Assembly: GCA_905147135.1 (NCBI GenBank)
Contig: LR990045.1
Coordinates: 16,034,173-16,098,172 of the forward strand
Origin: Blastobasis lacticolella
Lineage: Eukaryota > Arthropoda > Insecta > Lepidoptera > Blastobasidae
DNA length: 64,000 nt
Direction: 5' to 3'
The notes under the pieces are model-generated. The model was not told where the DNA came from. It ran no database searches and worked only from the letters and a program-made list of their open reading frames with translations. Positions 12,130 to 23,300 of the stretch are shown here, in pieces (position 1 is the stretch's first letter; each line of letters opens with the position of its first letter). The position numbers were made by a program, and so were the translations under genes.

Positions 12130-12330
12130 ACTTGAGAGAAGCTGCCATTTCCTCTGTGACCCTGTTACAGTAGATTACCGATATTACACCAATGACTTGA
12201 TTGAATATCGCGCGTTTTGACACCACCACATCCCTAATAGGCGAGAATGTAGAGGATCGACCAAAGTCCCGGCAAAAATTTCGCCGGAAGTTTCGGCGAA
12301 CATGTGGAGCGCGCTTAATGAGGAGTTATC
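12130..12330 (-). repeat. Inverted third copy of the 10.6-kb repeat
   Basis: The reverse complement begins gcgctccacatgttcgccg (ending near 12313) and ends ctgtaacagggtcac near 12150, matching the units at 10611 and 10813. With those it brackets the LINE fragment and the palindrome. Confidence 0.7.
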
Positions 12331-12749
12331 CAGTAGGTATTGTCAGTTGGTTTCAAATACCATCAATAGATGGCGCTCCTACAATTCTACTATTTTTTTT
12401 AAATCTGTATGATTTTGGCTGTGATATCATGCAGCCATCTAATACTAAACCTAAAAATATAATGTTTATTAATATATACCATAACTTTTAAAGGTTGAAC
12501 GAAATATACAAAGACATATTTTTATGAATAGGCACTGTTCCATTTTATTACAACCTCTAAAATGGTTGAAAACTATTGATAAATACAATATTATCCAATA
12601 CATCGTACCCAGTGTTTATATCTCTCTTTGCTAAGAACCTTTTTCAAGCGATTATAACTTGCCAAAATTGTCGGGCCGCCATCTAGTGAGTGGTTAAAAA
12701 TGCTTTAGATACCTATTGGAAAACTTCTCAACACATGATCTGCCAAAAT

Positions 12750-13620
12750 CCTGAATCATGGTCAAGTGTACCCCTAACCTGTTACGGGAAAAAGCGCAAG
12801 GAAGTGTACATTTTGTTTGTTGTTAGTGAATTTGGTTTGGCTGCGCTTGGTCATTCATTAGTTTTCTTTGATAAGTTCGCTAGTTCTCTTTTAAACCAGA
12901 ATTCGAAAGATTTCGAGCTCGCTGCGCTCGCTCATTTTTTAAATATTGCCATTAACCTCCCGCTTGTTTCATTCAGATTTTAAGAGCCAATATGTAGGTA
13001 TACCAAAAAGTCCGAGCTGAGCTAGCTGCGTATACTAAGTCATTGGTTGAGGTTACATTTAAGCATAATGTTCTCCCCGAGTCATTTGAGCCACAAGTAG
13101 AAAAATTACGAGCTCGCTGCGCTCGCTCATTGTTAAATATTGACATCAACCTCCCGTGTGTTTCATTCAGATTTTAAGAGCCAATATGTAGGTATACCAA
13201 AAAGTCCGAGCCTGGTCGAGGTTACATTTAAGTATAATGTTATCTCCGAGTCAAATGAGCTAAAAGTAGAAAATTTTCGAGCTCGCTGCGCTCGCTCATT
13301 TTTTAAATATAGTTACACAATGTCCGCGTCGTGATTATAATCAATTCGGATTTTAAGGGCCACTATACCATAACTTTTCGAGCTCGCTGCGTTCGCTCCT
13401 TTTATTAATATTCACACCGTTCGCACCATGCATTCAATTCTAATTTCTAGAAACCATTACAATAAATATTCGGAGCGGAGCTCACTGCGCTCACTCAGTC
13501 ATTGGTTTATGTTATATTTATCATATTCATTCCGCGCCTTTTGGGCGCTGTTTGATTCGGATTTAAAAAGGCTGATATACCCAATATTTCAAGTACATCT
13601 CGCTACATTTACCTAAGGCC
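12750..13620. repeat. Degenerate array with GAGCTCGCTGCGCTCGCTC cores
   Basis: The core recurs near 12916, 13110, 13279, 13379 and 13480, usually followed by a short AT-rich stretch such as tttttaaatat. The first three units also share 'cagattttaagagccaata' and 'ataccaaaaagtccgag'. A related core occurs at about 42730. No coding sense; probably tandemly expanded from a mobile element. Confidence 0.7.
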
Positions 13621-13624
13621 TGCG

Positions 13625-14015
13625 CCACACCAACCGTTTTCATCCATTCCAGTAAGAACAGAATGTAAACGGAAGGTGGGTCAATTCGCGAAACTCACAA
13701 AAAATGGGTTCGGCCCAAAAAAAATGCTTTGTGTGTCTTTGTGTCTTTACAGTTTAATTGCTTTACCAAAACCCTTTTGCCGGGCCCAGCAGCGTTATTT
13801 GCTTTGCCCGAATTGATTCCGAACGTTCGTTTTCGCAAGGCGAATCAACTGTATTATCGTCGTAACGTAATGTTTCGATTACGAGTTTGTCATGTCAAAA
13901 CTATGTACGTATAAAGGATGTAGTGTGAGAACGTCACTCGCGATCGGGAAAATTGTCTATACATGATACGAAAAATGCTGTCCGCAATCGATCCGGGAAT
14001 ACAGCGAATTAACAA
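13625..14015. other. Intergenic, nothing identified
   Basis: No splice-compatible reading frame or repeat that I recognise. A short frame near 13729-13914 has no protein-like features. Confidence 0.4.
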
Positions 14016-14495
14016 ATTAAGCCCCCAGACATGTGTCAACATGTGTACAAAGATATCCTGTATATAATTTTTTTTCTTTATGACCAGCTGGTTTTTATTT
14101 TTCGAGTATGACTTTTGAAGATGCGCGATTGCATGGGGAGCCAATTAATTAGGTTTACAAATATTTCAGATTTTGTACAAATATTCCGTATTTGCCATGT
14201 GTCGGTTTTTTAGCATACTTCAAAGTGCGCAAACCACATTTCGACGACTTCCACACTTTTTGCAAAGACTTAGTTTGCTGCTATGTGGTATATTTCGTGA
14301 ATAATGTCCGCTATCTTTGCAAAAACCAGAGTATAACATACTTATACTAAATCTATGGCAAAAACTAATCTAGAAATATTTGCGAACTAAGTATGGGAAG
14401 TCCCTTTTGAAAAAGAGTAAAACTTTGTAAAAACATAGAAGCATGTATGTGTATAAAGCTTGAGAGCTTGCCGCATGTCTGGGTACGGCTTTAGG
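14016..14495. mobile_element. MITE with gcc(c)cagacatg terminal inverted repeats
   Basis: The left end reads ttaagcccccagacatgtg and the right end reads gcatgtctgggtacggc followed by ttta, a degenerate inversion of it. A second copy at 42057-42432 shares the interior ('ttttgcaaag', ttttgtacaaatatt-like blocks) and has ttaa after its right end. TTAA flanks suggest a piggyBac-type insertion, but that is inference. It ends about 140 bp before the COG8 start codon. Confidence 0.6.
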
Positions 14496-14634
14496 TCGAG
14501 TCGAAGTTGCCTTTCTTGCCTAGCCTATAGTAATCTGTGAAGTTGTCTTGGCTGTTGTGAAGTGTTGTGTTTGTTGTTACCTATTTTGTTGTCACATAAT
14601 TATCACTATTTTATTTGAAAAATATAGTATCGTC

Positions 14635-17156
14635 ATGGCTCAAGAACTCAAAGAACTTTGTCAGTTATTGTTTCCCGAGTCTACTTCAGGTACAGACCCT
14701 TTAAATAGGTATGAAGTGGAAGTGACCAACTCATCATTGACTGAAGAATTTTATAAATTTCAGAAAATCCAGAATACTTCAGTGATGTTACTGATTATAT
14801 AAAAAAACTTGGTTCCCAAAACTGGGATCATGTACGTAGAGAACCTGAAAGACTTGCCGAAGAGATGAAGCAGCTGACCGAGCAGACTCAAGATTTAGCA
14901 TTTACAAATTACAAGACATTTGTTGAGACTGCTGAAATATCCAGAACAATAATGAAAGATCTTAGCAAGTCAAAAGATTCTTTAGCAAGCTTCCTCGATA
15001 GTACACCAGATTTTATAACTGAATGCGAAAAATTTTCACAGATGGCAGGCAATATTGTCAAAGAAAAAAGGTAAACCTAGACTGAAAGAAAGTGCTTACA
15101 TATACAATTTAAAGGTTTATTTCATTATTTTTGGTAAAATGTTAGTGATGTTACGTTAGTACAGATATTCTGTTGCGGTGGTTCATAACAACTTATATGC
15201 TTGTCGCTTAGCTCCTCGCCACCTAATCTTAAGTTTTATTGCTAATTTTGGGCTTTGGCAGATTTCATAACCTTTATTTGTATGGAATTATAAAATTTCT
15301 ATATTTTATTTTGGTAATACTACAAATCTCCGCAATCTATAACTTGCGCAGTTACTACTACATAAAATAAGACCTGTTCATCATAAAATTGTGGTCACAC
15401 AACTCGACAGCCCATATACTACAGTTTAGCCATGATAATGAAATATACCTTTAAAGCTCCAGCTTTTATTTATTATTACAATTAGAACTATTATTTAATC
15501 TTTTTAAATTACTTGTTTGACAGCCGTTATAGTTCTATTCGTAATCAAAGTGATAAACTTCTCGAACTACTGGAACTTCCATCACTGATGCGTGAAGCCC
15601 TTAATGCAGAAGATTATGAAAGTGCCCTGGATATATTCACCTTTGTCCGTAACCTGTCTAAACGGTATTCAGAAATACCTATTGTGCAAGTTAGTTGAAT
15701 ACTCTTTATTTTTTTATTTCAGCACTTGAGTTTAGGTAAGTTTGTGTTAACATAATTAGAATTACTATTTTTGTTTCAGAATACAACAAATGAAATTATG
15801 ACATTATGGTTTGAAACACTTTATCATTTGTTTAATCAGTTGAGGTATGATTTGCCGTTACCACAATGTTTACAGGTAATATAATTACTTTATCAATAGC
15901 TTCTACTTATTTCTAAGGCCTTATCTTGATTTTGTTTTTGTGTTCTAGATATTAGGCTACTTGCGTCGTGCAAATACAGTATACAAGTCAACTGATGAGG
16001 AGCATAATTATGCTGCTAGTAAAGCTAATGCAGCAATCAGTGATGGCCTTCATCTACATTTCCTTAAGGCGCGAAATTCGTGGTTTGAAAAGGCCTTAGG
16101 GGATGCTAAAAATATTGAAGGTATGGAAGATATAGGTGTATGTGTGTGTTGCATTACATGTTCCATTGTTATATTGTCCTTCTTATTAACTGTATATGAC
16201 ATTGTTTTAGGTTCGGAACGGCTACTGAGAAGGATAGTAGAGTTACATAGAATCCACCTTTTCAATGTTTTAACCCAGCATAAATCCATCTTCTTGTCTG
16301 ATGCTCAAGAGTCAAGAGTGAGAGATGATGAATTAAGTGGTACCAGTGCATTGTCATGCTGGTTGAAATTAAAGGTAGGTTTATGGATTGTAATTTTGCA
16401 AAGATGTTTAATGAAATGAATTAACAAGTTAATAATTATTAATAATTATTGTAGGTGGAAGGATTATCCCAAATGCTAAACCAAGGACTTTTGAAGGAAG
16501 ATGAATCAGGTTTTGAGTCACTGATGAACCAATGCATGTATCTTTGTCTGTCATTTGGCAGAGTTGGGGCTGATATGAGATGCACATTGACTCCATTATT
16601 CAGGAAAAATATACTGATACAATTTCATAATGGATTGGAAAAAGCTGACAATCACTTTGATAATCAAATGAAAGTATATAAAGTTCCAAGTATAAAGAAT
16701 GTGCCAAGACCAATTAATGAATCTGCAGCAGCCGGACCACCTGAAAGCCTGCTGGACTACTATCCGTTAGCAGAGTACTGTAATGGAATGTTGACCGTTT
16801 TAAATGCAATGCGTGTTACGGCGCCTCTTAATATTGTGAAAGAAGTGTACAGTGATTTTAGAAAATCTTTTGAAAAGGCAGTTCAAGTGTTACTTGCATT
16901 CTATCAAAGAGAACAGCAAGCTTTCACTGATATGGAAAGACAAAATTTTGTTTCATTTTGTGTTTGCTTCACTGAGGATCTAGTACCATACATTACTAAA
17001 TGTCTGTCCCTATCATTTCCCTCAACTCAAATTGCAGAACTACTAGGCGTTACCCTAACTGTCCTACAAGAAAGCAAGATTTTGTACATTGATCAAGTAT
17101 TGATATGTGAAGCCTTAACCAGCATTACAGGAATAGCAATAAAAAGTGAAACATAG
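14635..17156 (+). CDS. COG8: Conserved oligomeric Golgi complex subunit 8 (Dor1 family)
   Basis: COG8 belongs to lobe B of the eight-subunit COG tether on Golgi membranes, needed for intra-Golgi retrograde vesicle docking and glycosylation. Exons: 14635-14689, 14764-15070, 15524-15689, 15780-15875, 15949-16135, 16211-16374, 16455-17156 (558 codons; human protein about 612). All borders are GT-AG and phases agree. Recognisable family blocks are DLAFTNYKTFVETAE, LLELLELPSLMREAL, SFGRVGADMRCTLTPLF and CFTEDLVPYITKCL. The N-terminal part is helical. For exon 1 I use the donor at 14690 rather than 14709, because only it leads to NPEYFSDVTDYIKKL without a stop; the resulting intron is 74 bp. Exon 5 may instead end at 16120, also in phase and five residues shorter. 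The stop at 17154 faces the RAD50 stop across 188 bp. Confidence 0.93.
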
Positions 17157-17184
17157 TAAATTATGTATAAGATTTATATTATTG

Positions 17185-17190
17185 AATAAA
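17185..17190 (+). terminator. Likely polyadenylation signal of COG8
   Basis: AATAAA lies 28 bp after the COG8 stop codon in AT-rich sequence. The signal fits a very short 3' untranslated region before the convergent RAD50 gene. Confidence 0.6.
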
Positions 17191-17344
17191 AATCGTTATA
17201 TTCATTACTTGTATTGTTCTTATGTGTAACAAAATAGAAATTGAATTGTAAGGCACAGCCTTCTTAAAATTAAAAAGTACAAAAATAGAAGTAAAACTTA
17301 GAGGAATGGCTCTAAAAATTATAGAAACCTATTACAAGCTTTAC

Positions 17345-20300
17345 CTAAGTAAACCTAATTTTCTTGATTCTTGACTTTCCCTCGTCGTTTCGTGACACTT
17401 CATAGAAATGCGTCACCTTATCGATGTTCCCCAGGGACTCGATGAACTCCCGGTCGTGTGTGATGATGATGAACATGAAATTCCTCTGTTTCATACGTTC
17501 CCGTACTATTTCACCAAGCGCCGAACAAAGACTGGCCACATTCTCTTGGTCCAGATTCGTCGTGGGTTCATCCAAAGCTAGTATACCAAATCTGAAATAT
17601 TTAAAAAGTGTATAAGTTTCTAATTTCTTTATTTTCACAATATTTTTTTGGGTCGGCACTTATTAGAACACTCCACACAAGGTCTTTCGGAGACTTACGA
17701 CAAGAGTGCCAAAGTGTATCAAGAACGGGAATAACTATAGACTAACGTGCGTGACCTTATGCGCGTCATTAACGAATCGCTACCTATAAAATAACACTAT
17801 TTCGTTCAGAATAGACTTTATAATGCGGTTGTTGTACTGCTGGGGGTTTCACTCTGCAGCCGACCGTACTATGTAATCCATTGTACTTACCTCGAACTGA
17901 ATGTTTCCGCCAGGGCCAAACGAATAATCAGACAAGCCAGCACTTTCTGCCCAGCGCTACATCTTCCTCTCATGTCAATTTCGACTCCATTTTTGCATTG
18001 AACCACTCTAAAATAAAGAATTTGTTTATATTTAATTGCACCAAATTTTTATTGTTGCTATGATACAGATGCTTTTGAATAGTTTATTTACCTATAGTCA
18101 TACTTTCGACGTTCATTATCGGCTGTGAAAGTGCCCTCTGTTTTTATTTCAATGTAATCAATATCATTTCCTCTGTATATCTTTCTCCACATTTCCCTGA
18201 AAAGGTAAGTTTGCAGTCACGAGTGCCTTACAAGAAAAGTACACAGACACCAAGACAATAACAAGCACCCCATGAGTTCCACCGGGGAATCACCAGCGGT
18301 GCTCCAACCTGCAACTAACTCTCACCTGATGATTAGATTGATGTGTTCCATCTTTTCTCTATGGAATTCCATGAGACATTTCTCCAAAGCGACTGCGTAG
18401 TCTTTGATGTCTTTGTCAATTGCTCGCATCACATGTAATTCGTAAAACTTTTCCCTGAATCTCTTTTCTATGTCTTTGTTTTGTGCTTTCTTTAGTTCTG
18501 CCTTGACTTGATTTAGAGTAACCTAGGGAGAAACATGATACAATATAAATAAGAGTAGGAACTAAAAGAACAAAATTTTAAAATAAATTCCAAGACGTTG
18601 TTACTTGAATGATTAAAGTTATTGGTTCATACCTGTAACTGCTTCATTTCACCCTCAGTTGTTGCCTTTTCCCGGAATATTTTGGTCTGCTGCACCATAA
18701 GAGATTCCTTTTCAGCCAGTGACTCTGTGTTGACTCCACTTAATTTCTCATTCAGATCAGCTTCTTCCTTGACACAGTTTTCAATTTCCAGCTGTGCTTT
18801 GCGAAGTTTCAAGTTGTCTTCCAAGTCGCGCTTGTATATCTGGTGGGACAGAGAAACGTGATTTAGATCTGTAAATCTAACCATAATTAAGTACTACACG
18901 CTGCAACTATAGCACGCTGAAGAGTAAATTTAAATAATAATCTAAGATAGATTATGGGGAAATCAGTATATACGATACGTTATAACTTAAAACAATGTTA
19001 TATCTGCTAAAAAAAACTTCGTAATTTAGTTCTTTTTTATGTCAAAGTTTTGCTTATTTAATAACATCTGATACGGAATCGCAAAAGTAACTATTTCAAT
19101 AATTGAAATAAGAGACGTGTTAGCAACAGAGTTACCTTATTAGCCTACAGATCAAACTTAGTAACCTAAGCAATTAAACTTACATCTTGTTTAGCGAGCT
19201 CATCTTTGAGCGTGTCAATCCTCTTGGTGAGCGCATCCCTATCGGTCATAATCTGCTTTTGTTTATCCATCAACTTCTCATTGGCCTCTTTGATCTTGTC
19301 CAAATCGCGTTGAATGTTGCGCTCCTTGTGCTGCCTGATTTCCGCGTCGACGGACTTCACTTTGTCGAATGAGTTCACAATGTTCTGGATATACGAGTTC
19401 TTTAGTTCAATGGCGCTCCTGTTAAAGAAATAAGTGGAATAGATTATAATTTTGATTGCATAAAAATCCCAAAATTTATTGGAAATAATTAGAGATGTAA
19501 CGGATATCCGGCCACTATCCGGTATCCGGCCATAATTTACTATCCGGCCGGATACCGGATAATGCGTTAATATCCGGCCGGATAAAGCCCATAAAAGTGA
19601 TTTTGCTCATCGGAAATATATGCCCTTCTGTAGCAGTCGAGTAAAAAGTCGTAATAAAACGTTTAAAATCCATAAATATTAATAAAAGTACTATTGATTA
19701 TCTCGGCATCGGCACCTATTCTACTCGTATCGTTCATTTGGTAGGTTAGCAAAAATGTTTAATAGTTTTCTGGTCTCTTCTTTTTGCACTATGCTGGAGT
19801 CAGCTCTCCTTGTCTGCTTCCTCCATTTCTTTCTATTTTGAGCAGTAGCAGCGTCAATAATATTGTCCTTCAGGTCCCGTTGGTCTGCCGTCAGCCAGGT
19901 GGCGTGTGGGTGGGTGTCTTCCGCGTCAGCGAGTCGCCGTCGACAAATTTAGGGCTACTTGCACTAAGGTGATATTTGGGGCGGCGGAGCACATGCTCCC
20001 ACCATCGCATTGAGTTTTCTTACATTTTCTCGGGCATAGGTGTGACTTTGGAACTTCCACGAGTGTAGACATTACGTACTTTGCCCAACAGGGTGACACC
20101 CGCTGATCAGCATAAATACGCATGTTTGTCGTGTGTGGCTAATGTGTAAGCCCGTATTTTTAAACTATCAATTCGTATAAGGGCGGAAGAATTGTTCAGT
20201 TCAACGTTCAAATTATTCACATTAAACGAAAACTTTAAATTACGTAAACACATGCAGTCGTATAAACGCCGTGATTACAGCTTGTACAAACTTGTTCAGA

Positions 20301-23300
20301 GACCTGACCTGTAAATATCCGGCCGCCGGATATCCGGTATCCGGCCAAACAACTAACCGTTTCATCTCTAGAAAAAATCCTATCAACAATATTTTATTGG
20401 TAGGATTCTTTGAATCCAATAGGACCATGGTATGGAAATAGTATGGAACTTAGAACACCACCTATTGTTTAACCCCAATACGACTTACCTATTCTTATTG
20501 ACAATATTAGTCTTGTCATTTTCTTTCTCTTTCAGTGTAGCTTCAAAAGATGGCACTTCTTTCTGCAACTCTTCTAGTTCTACCACGAACACCTCTCGAT
20601 TCGCTTCAATCTGTTTCTTGTTCTCTTGCAGATTGACAATTTCTTGCACCTGGAGAGTTGATTTTGTTAGAGAACCACTATAGTTCATTCGCGATAAGAA
20701 AAAAGCGAGACATAAAATGAATACCTCGTCGGTTGGAATAAACAGCAAATACTAGACTGGCTGCTAAGCAAAGGGATATATTTGAATTTGAGACAATAAG
20801 TTGATTTTTATCCATTGATAAACTTTATCTTTTAAAAATATAAATTGTTTGAAGTTCACTCCACTGTGAAAACATCTTTACTCTGTTCTCGCGTATTTCG
20901 TTAATGCGAATGGACTTTAGATACTAGAGAGAACAAGAGTCGAAAGTTAAATCTACAGGATAGCCCTAGCCCTACTGAGACATAAAGGTATGTTGTCAAA
21001 ATAAAGCTAAAGTCTGTCAAGTCTCTGATAATGAGGAATATTGCGTCTCAGTACTGTCACCCAGTTATCATTTTCGGGGCCGCGCTCATGCGCTCCTTAA
21101 ACCGTCTTCTGTCATCATCATCATCATGCGAACTCATGAATGTGATTATATTCATGAAACACATATGATGAAGACTGAGTCGAAAGCAGATACATTGAAA
21201 AAAAAAAGAACCTGTCAGTCAGTCCCGGCTTCTGCCAGGGTCCGCCAAAAACCCACCTTCTTCTGTATATTGAGCAGTTCCTCCTTTATCTTGTTCTTCT
21301 TGTCGTTCATCTGCTTTATTTTCTTGTTGTGCGCGGTGAGCTTCGAGTTGGCGGCCTTCACGCGAGCCCTCGCCTCGGATAGCTGTTGCTTGAGCGCGGT
21401 GCGGCGAGCCGTGGCCTCTTCTACAGACCCTCCTTCTAAGCCTTCGCATTGCGAGCGGAGAGACTCCGTCTGGGGAAAAGCCAGTGTTTCAAGACGCGTA
21501 CAAATACAAAATGTGCTTGAAGAAGAACAGTTTTATTCATAAATTTGTAGTTCAAAACAAAATTGCTTGAAGCCAAGTCTCAAAAAAAGTGAAATGTGCT
21601 GAAATTTGCACGGAGAAATCCAAATGGAGTTTCAAGGAAAATAATAAAAGTTATGGGCTATTCCCCATGGATGTAATGGATTCACAAGCTAATCACAATC
21701 AATCACTAAGCGAATAAAATCAGCTGTTCGTGGCCATGTTTGTCACAAATATAGGTTTATAGAAGGGATCAGCCTTTTTTACGTCATGAAGCCGTGAATG
21801 AGCCTTTTAGCGCTAATATGCTAATGTTTTTTAAGAACTATATTTTAGCAAGCTTATAAACCTCCCGTAACTTTTTATGAATAAGTCCGGAAGTGTATAT
21901 CAGTGTCAAGACACATTACTCACGTCTCTGGTGGCGGTCTTGAACTCTTGTAGCGACCGGTCGAGTAGCGGCATCTCGCCGTGGATCTGCTTGGCGGTCG
22001 CCATCTTGCGCTCGGGCTCCGACAACGCGGCCCGCAGCTCCTCCAGTGTGGTTTGGATCGTGCTCAGTTTCTGAACGGAGAAATAAGAAATTTAGGTAGG
22101 TACTCATATTTACCTAAAGCACAGAACATATAACAGTACTAAAAGAGCTAAAATATAATAGTGAGGAACGTGAAAAATGTCCACAAAATACTAGCGGTAG
22201 CAAATGAAAAATGAAGTAGCGTAGAGTGGAAGTGGTATGGTAGGAGTAGGGTAGGGTACTGTAGGGGTAAGGTAGGGTACAGTAGAGTAGGGGATAGGAT
22301 AAAGTAGAGTAGGGGATAGAATAAACTAGGGTAGGTAAGGCAGGGGGGAGGACAAAATAGGGTATGGTAGGGTAGGGGTGGTGTAGAGTAGGGGTAGGAC
22401 ACCAAGCGAACGAAATCTTGGAAGGTGGAATCAAAAGCGAAGACGTTCAGTAAGTAAAAGAAACTCAAACTGTTCTCACCTGTCTATATTGCTCCCGCGT
22501 AAATATATTTGCATCACGCTCGCACAGAGTAGCTGCATTGAATCGCGCGAGCGTGATGCAAAAATTATGTACGCGGGAGCAACAGAGACAGGTAATAAAT
22601 ATCAGGTCAATGTACGAATTTCATTCTACTGAACGTCTTTGACTAGTTTATACAAGTTAGTAGTTGATATTAATTAGTTTATTTTGCAAATATTTAGTTA
22701 CAAAATAAATAAAGAAGTAATGGAGGAACAGTATATTTCCTTTGGACAAGTACAATGGTACAACAAACTCACATCGTCCAGCCCCTTCAGTCTCTCCTCA
22801 AGCTTCGGGATGTCAGTCTCCTTGAGGCTGATAATTTTCTCGTTTAAGGACTTCATGCTGAGCAGCTCGTCCTTCTTTGCCGAGGTGCGTTGTAGCTCCT
22901 CAGTGACAGACTCCAGCTTGGCGGGCACATTCATTACTTGCGTCGTCATTTGCGATATCAGGTCTGTCACCTGAAAAGAGGATTTTTTTTTATATTCGAC
23001 AAGACAAGCATTTGACCACCATCTCATCTGTTGGTAAGTGACGATGCGGCCGAAGATGGAGCATGCTCGTCTTGGAACAGCCTATTCACTCTAGCCTTGA
23101 AGACATCCAGATTATATTGGATGAAATGATAGTAGGAAATAAAGTGGCTATTTCAATGGACTACTGAATTAGACATAAAATAATCTTACACTACTCTAAT
23201 TTTGTACCCGCTATAGCCAGTGGCCTATGTAGATGACGTAGTGTGGAATTATCTAATGTCAAATGCAGTTGCCAACTGAGTTATGCCCCGCAGATGAGAT

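Noticed and set aside
11726..12173. Two similar peptides starting MPNMHGTT on opposite strands
   Set aside because: They are the two arms of a palindrome, not paralogous genes.
22114..22468. Two 106-codon minus-strand frames rich in Tyr, Pro, Leu and Ser
   Set aside because: They translate the GTAGGG minisatellite in a RAD50 intron.
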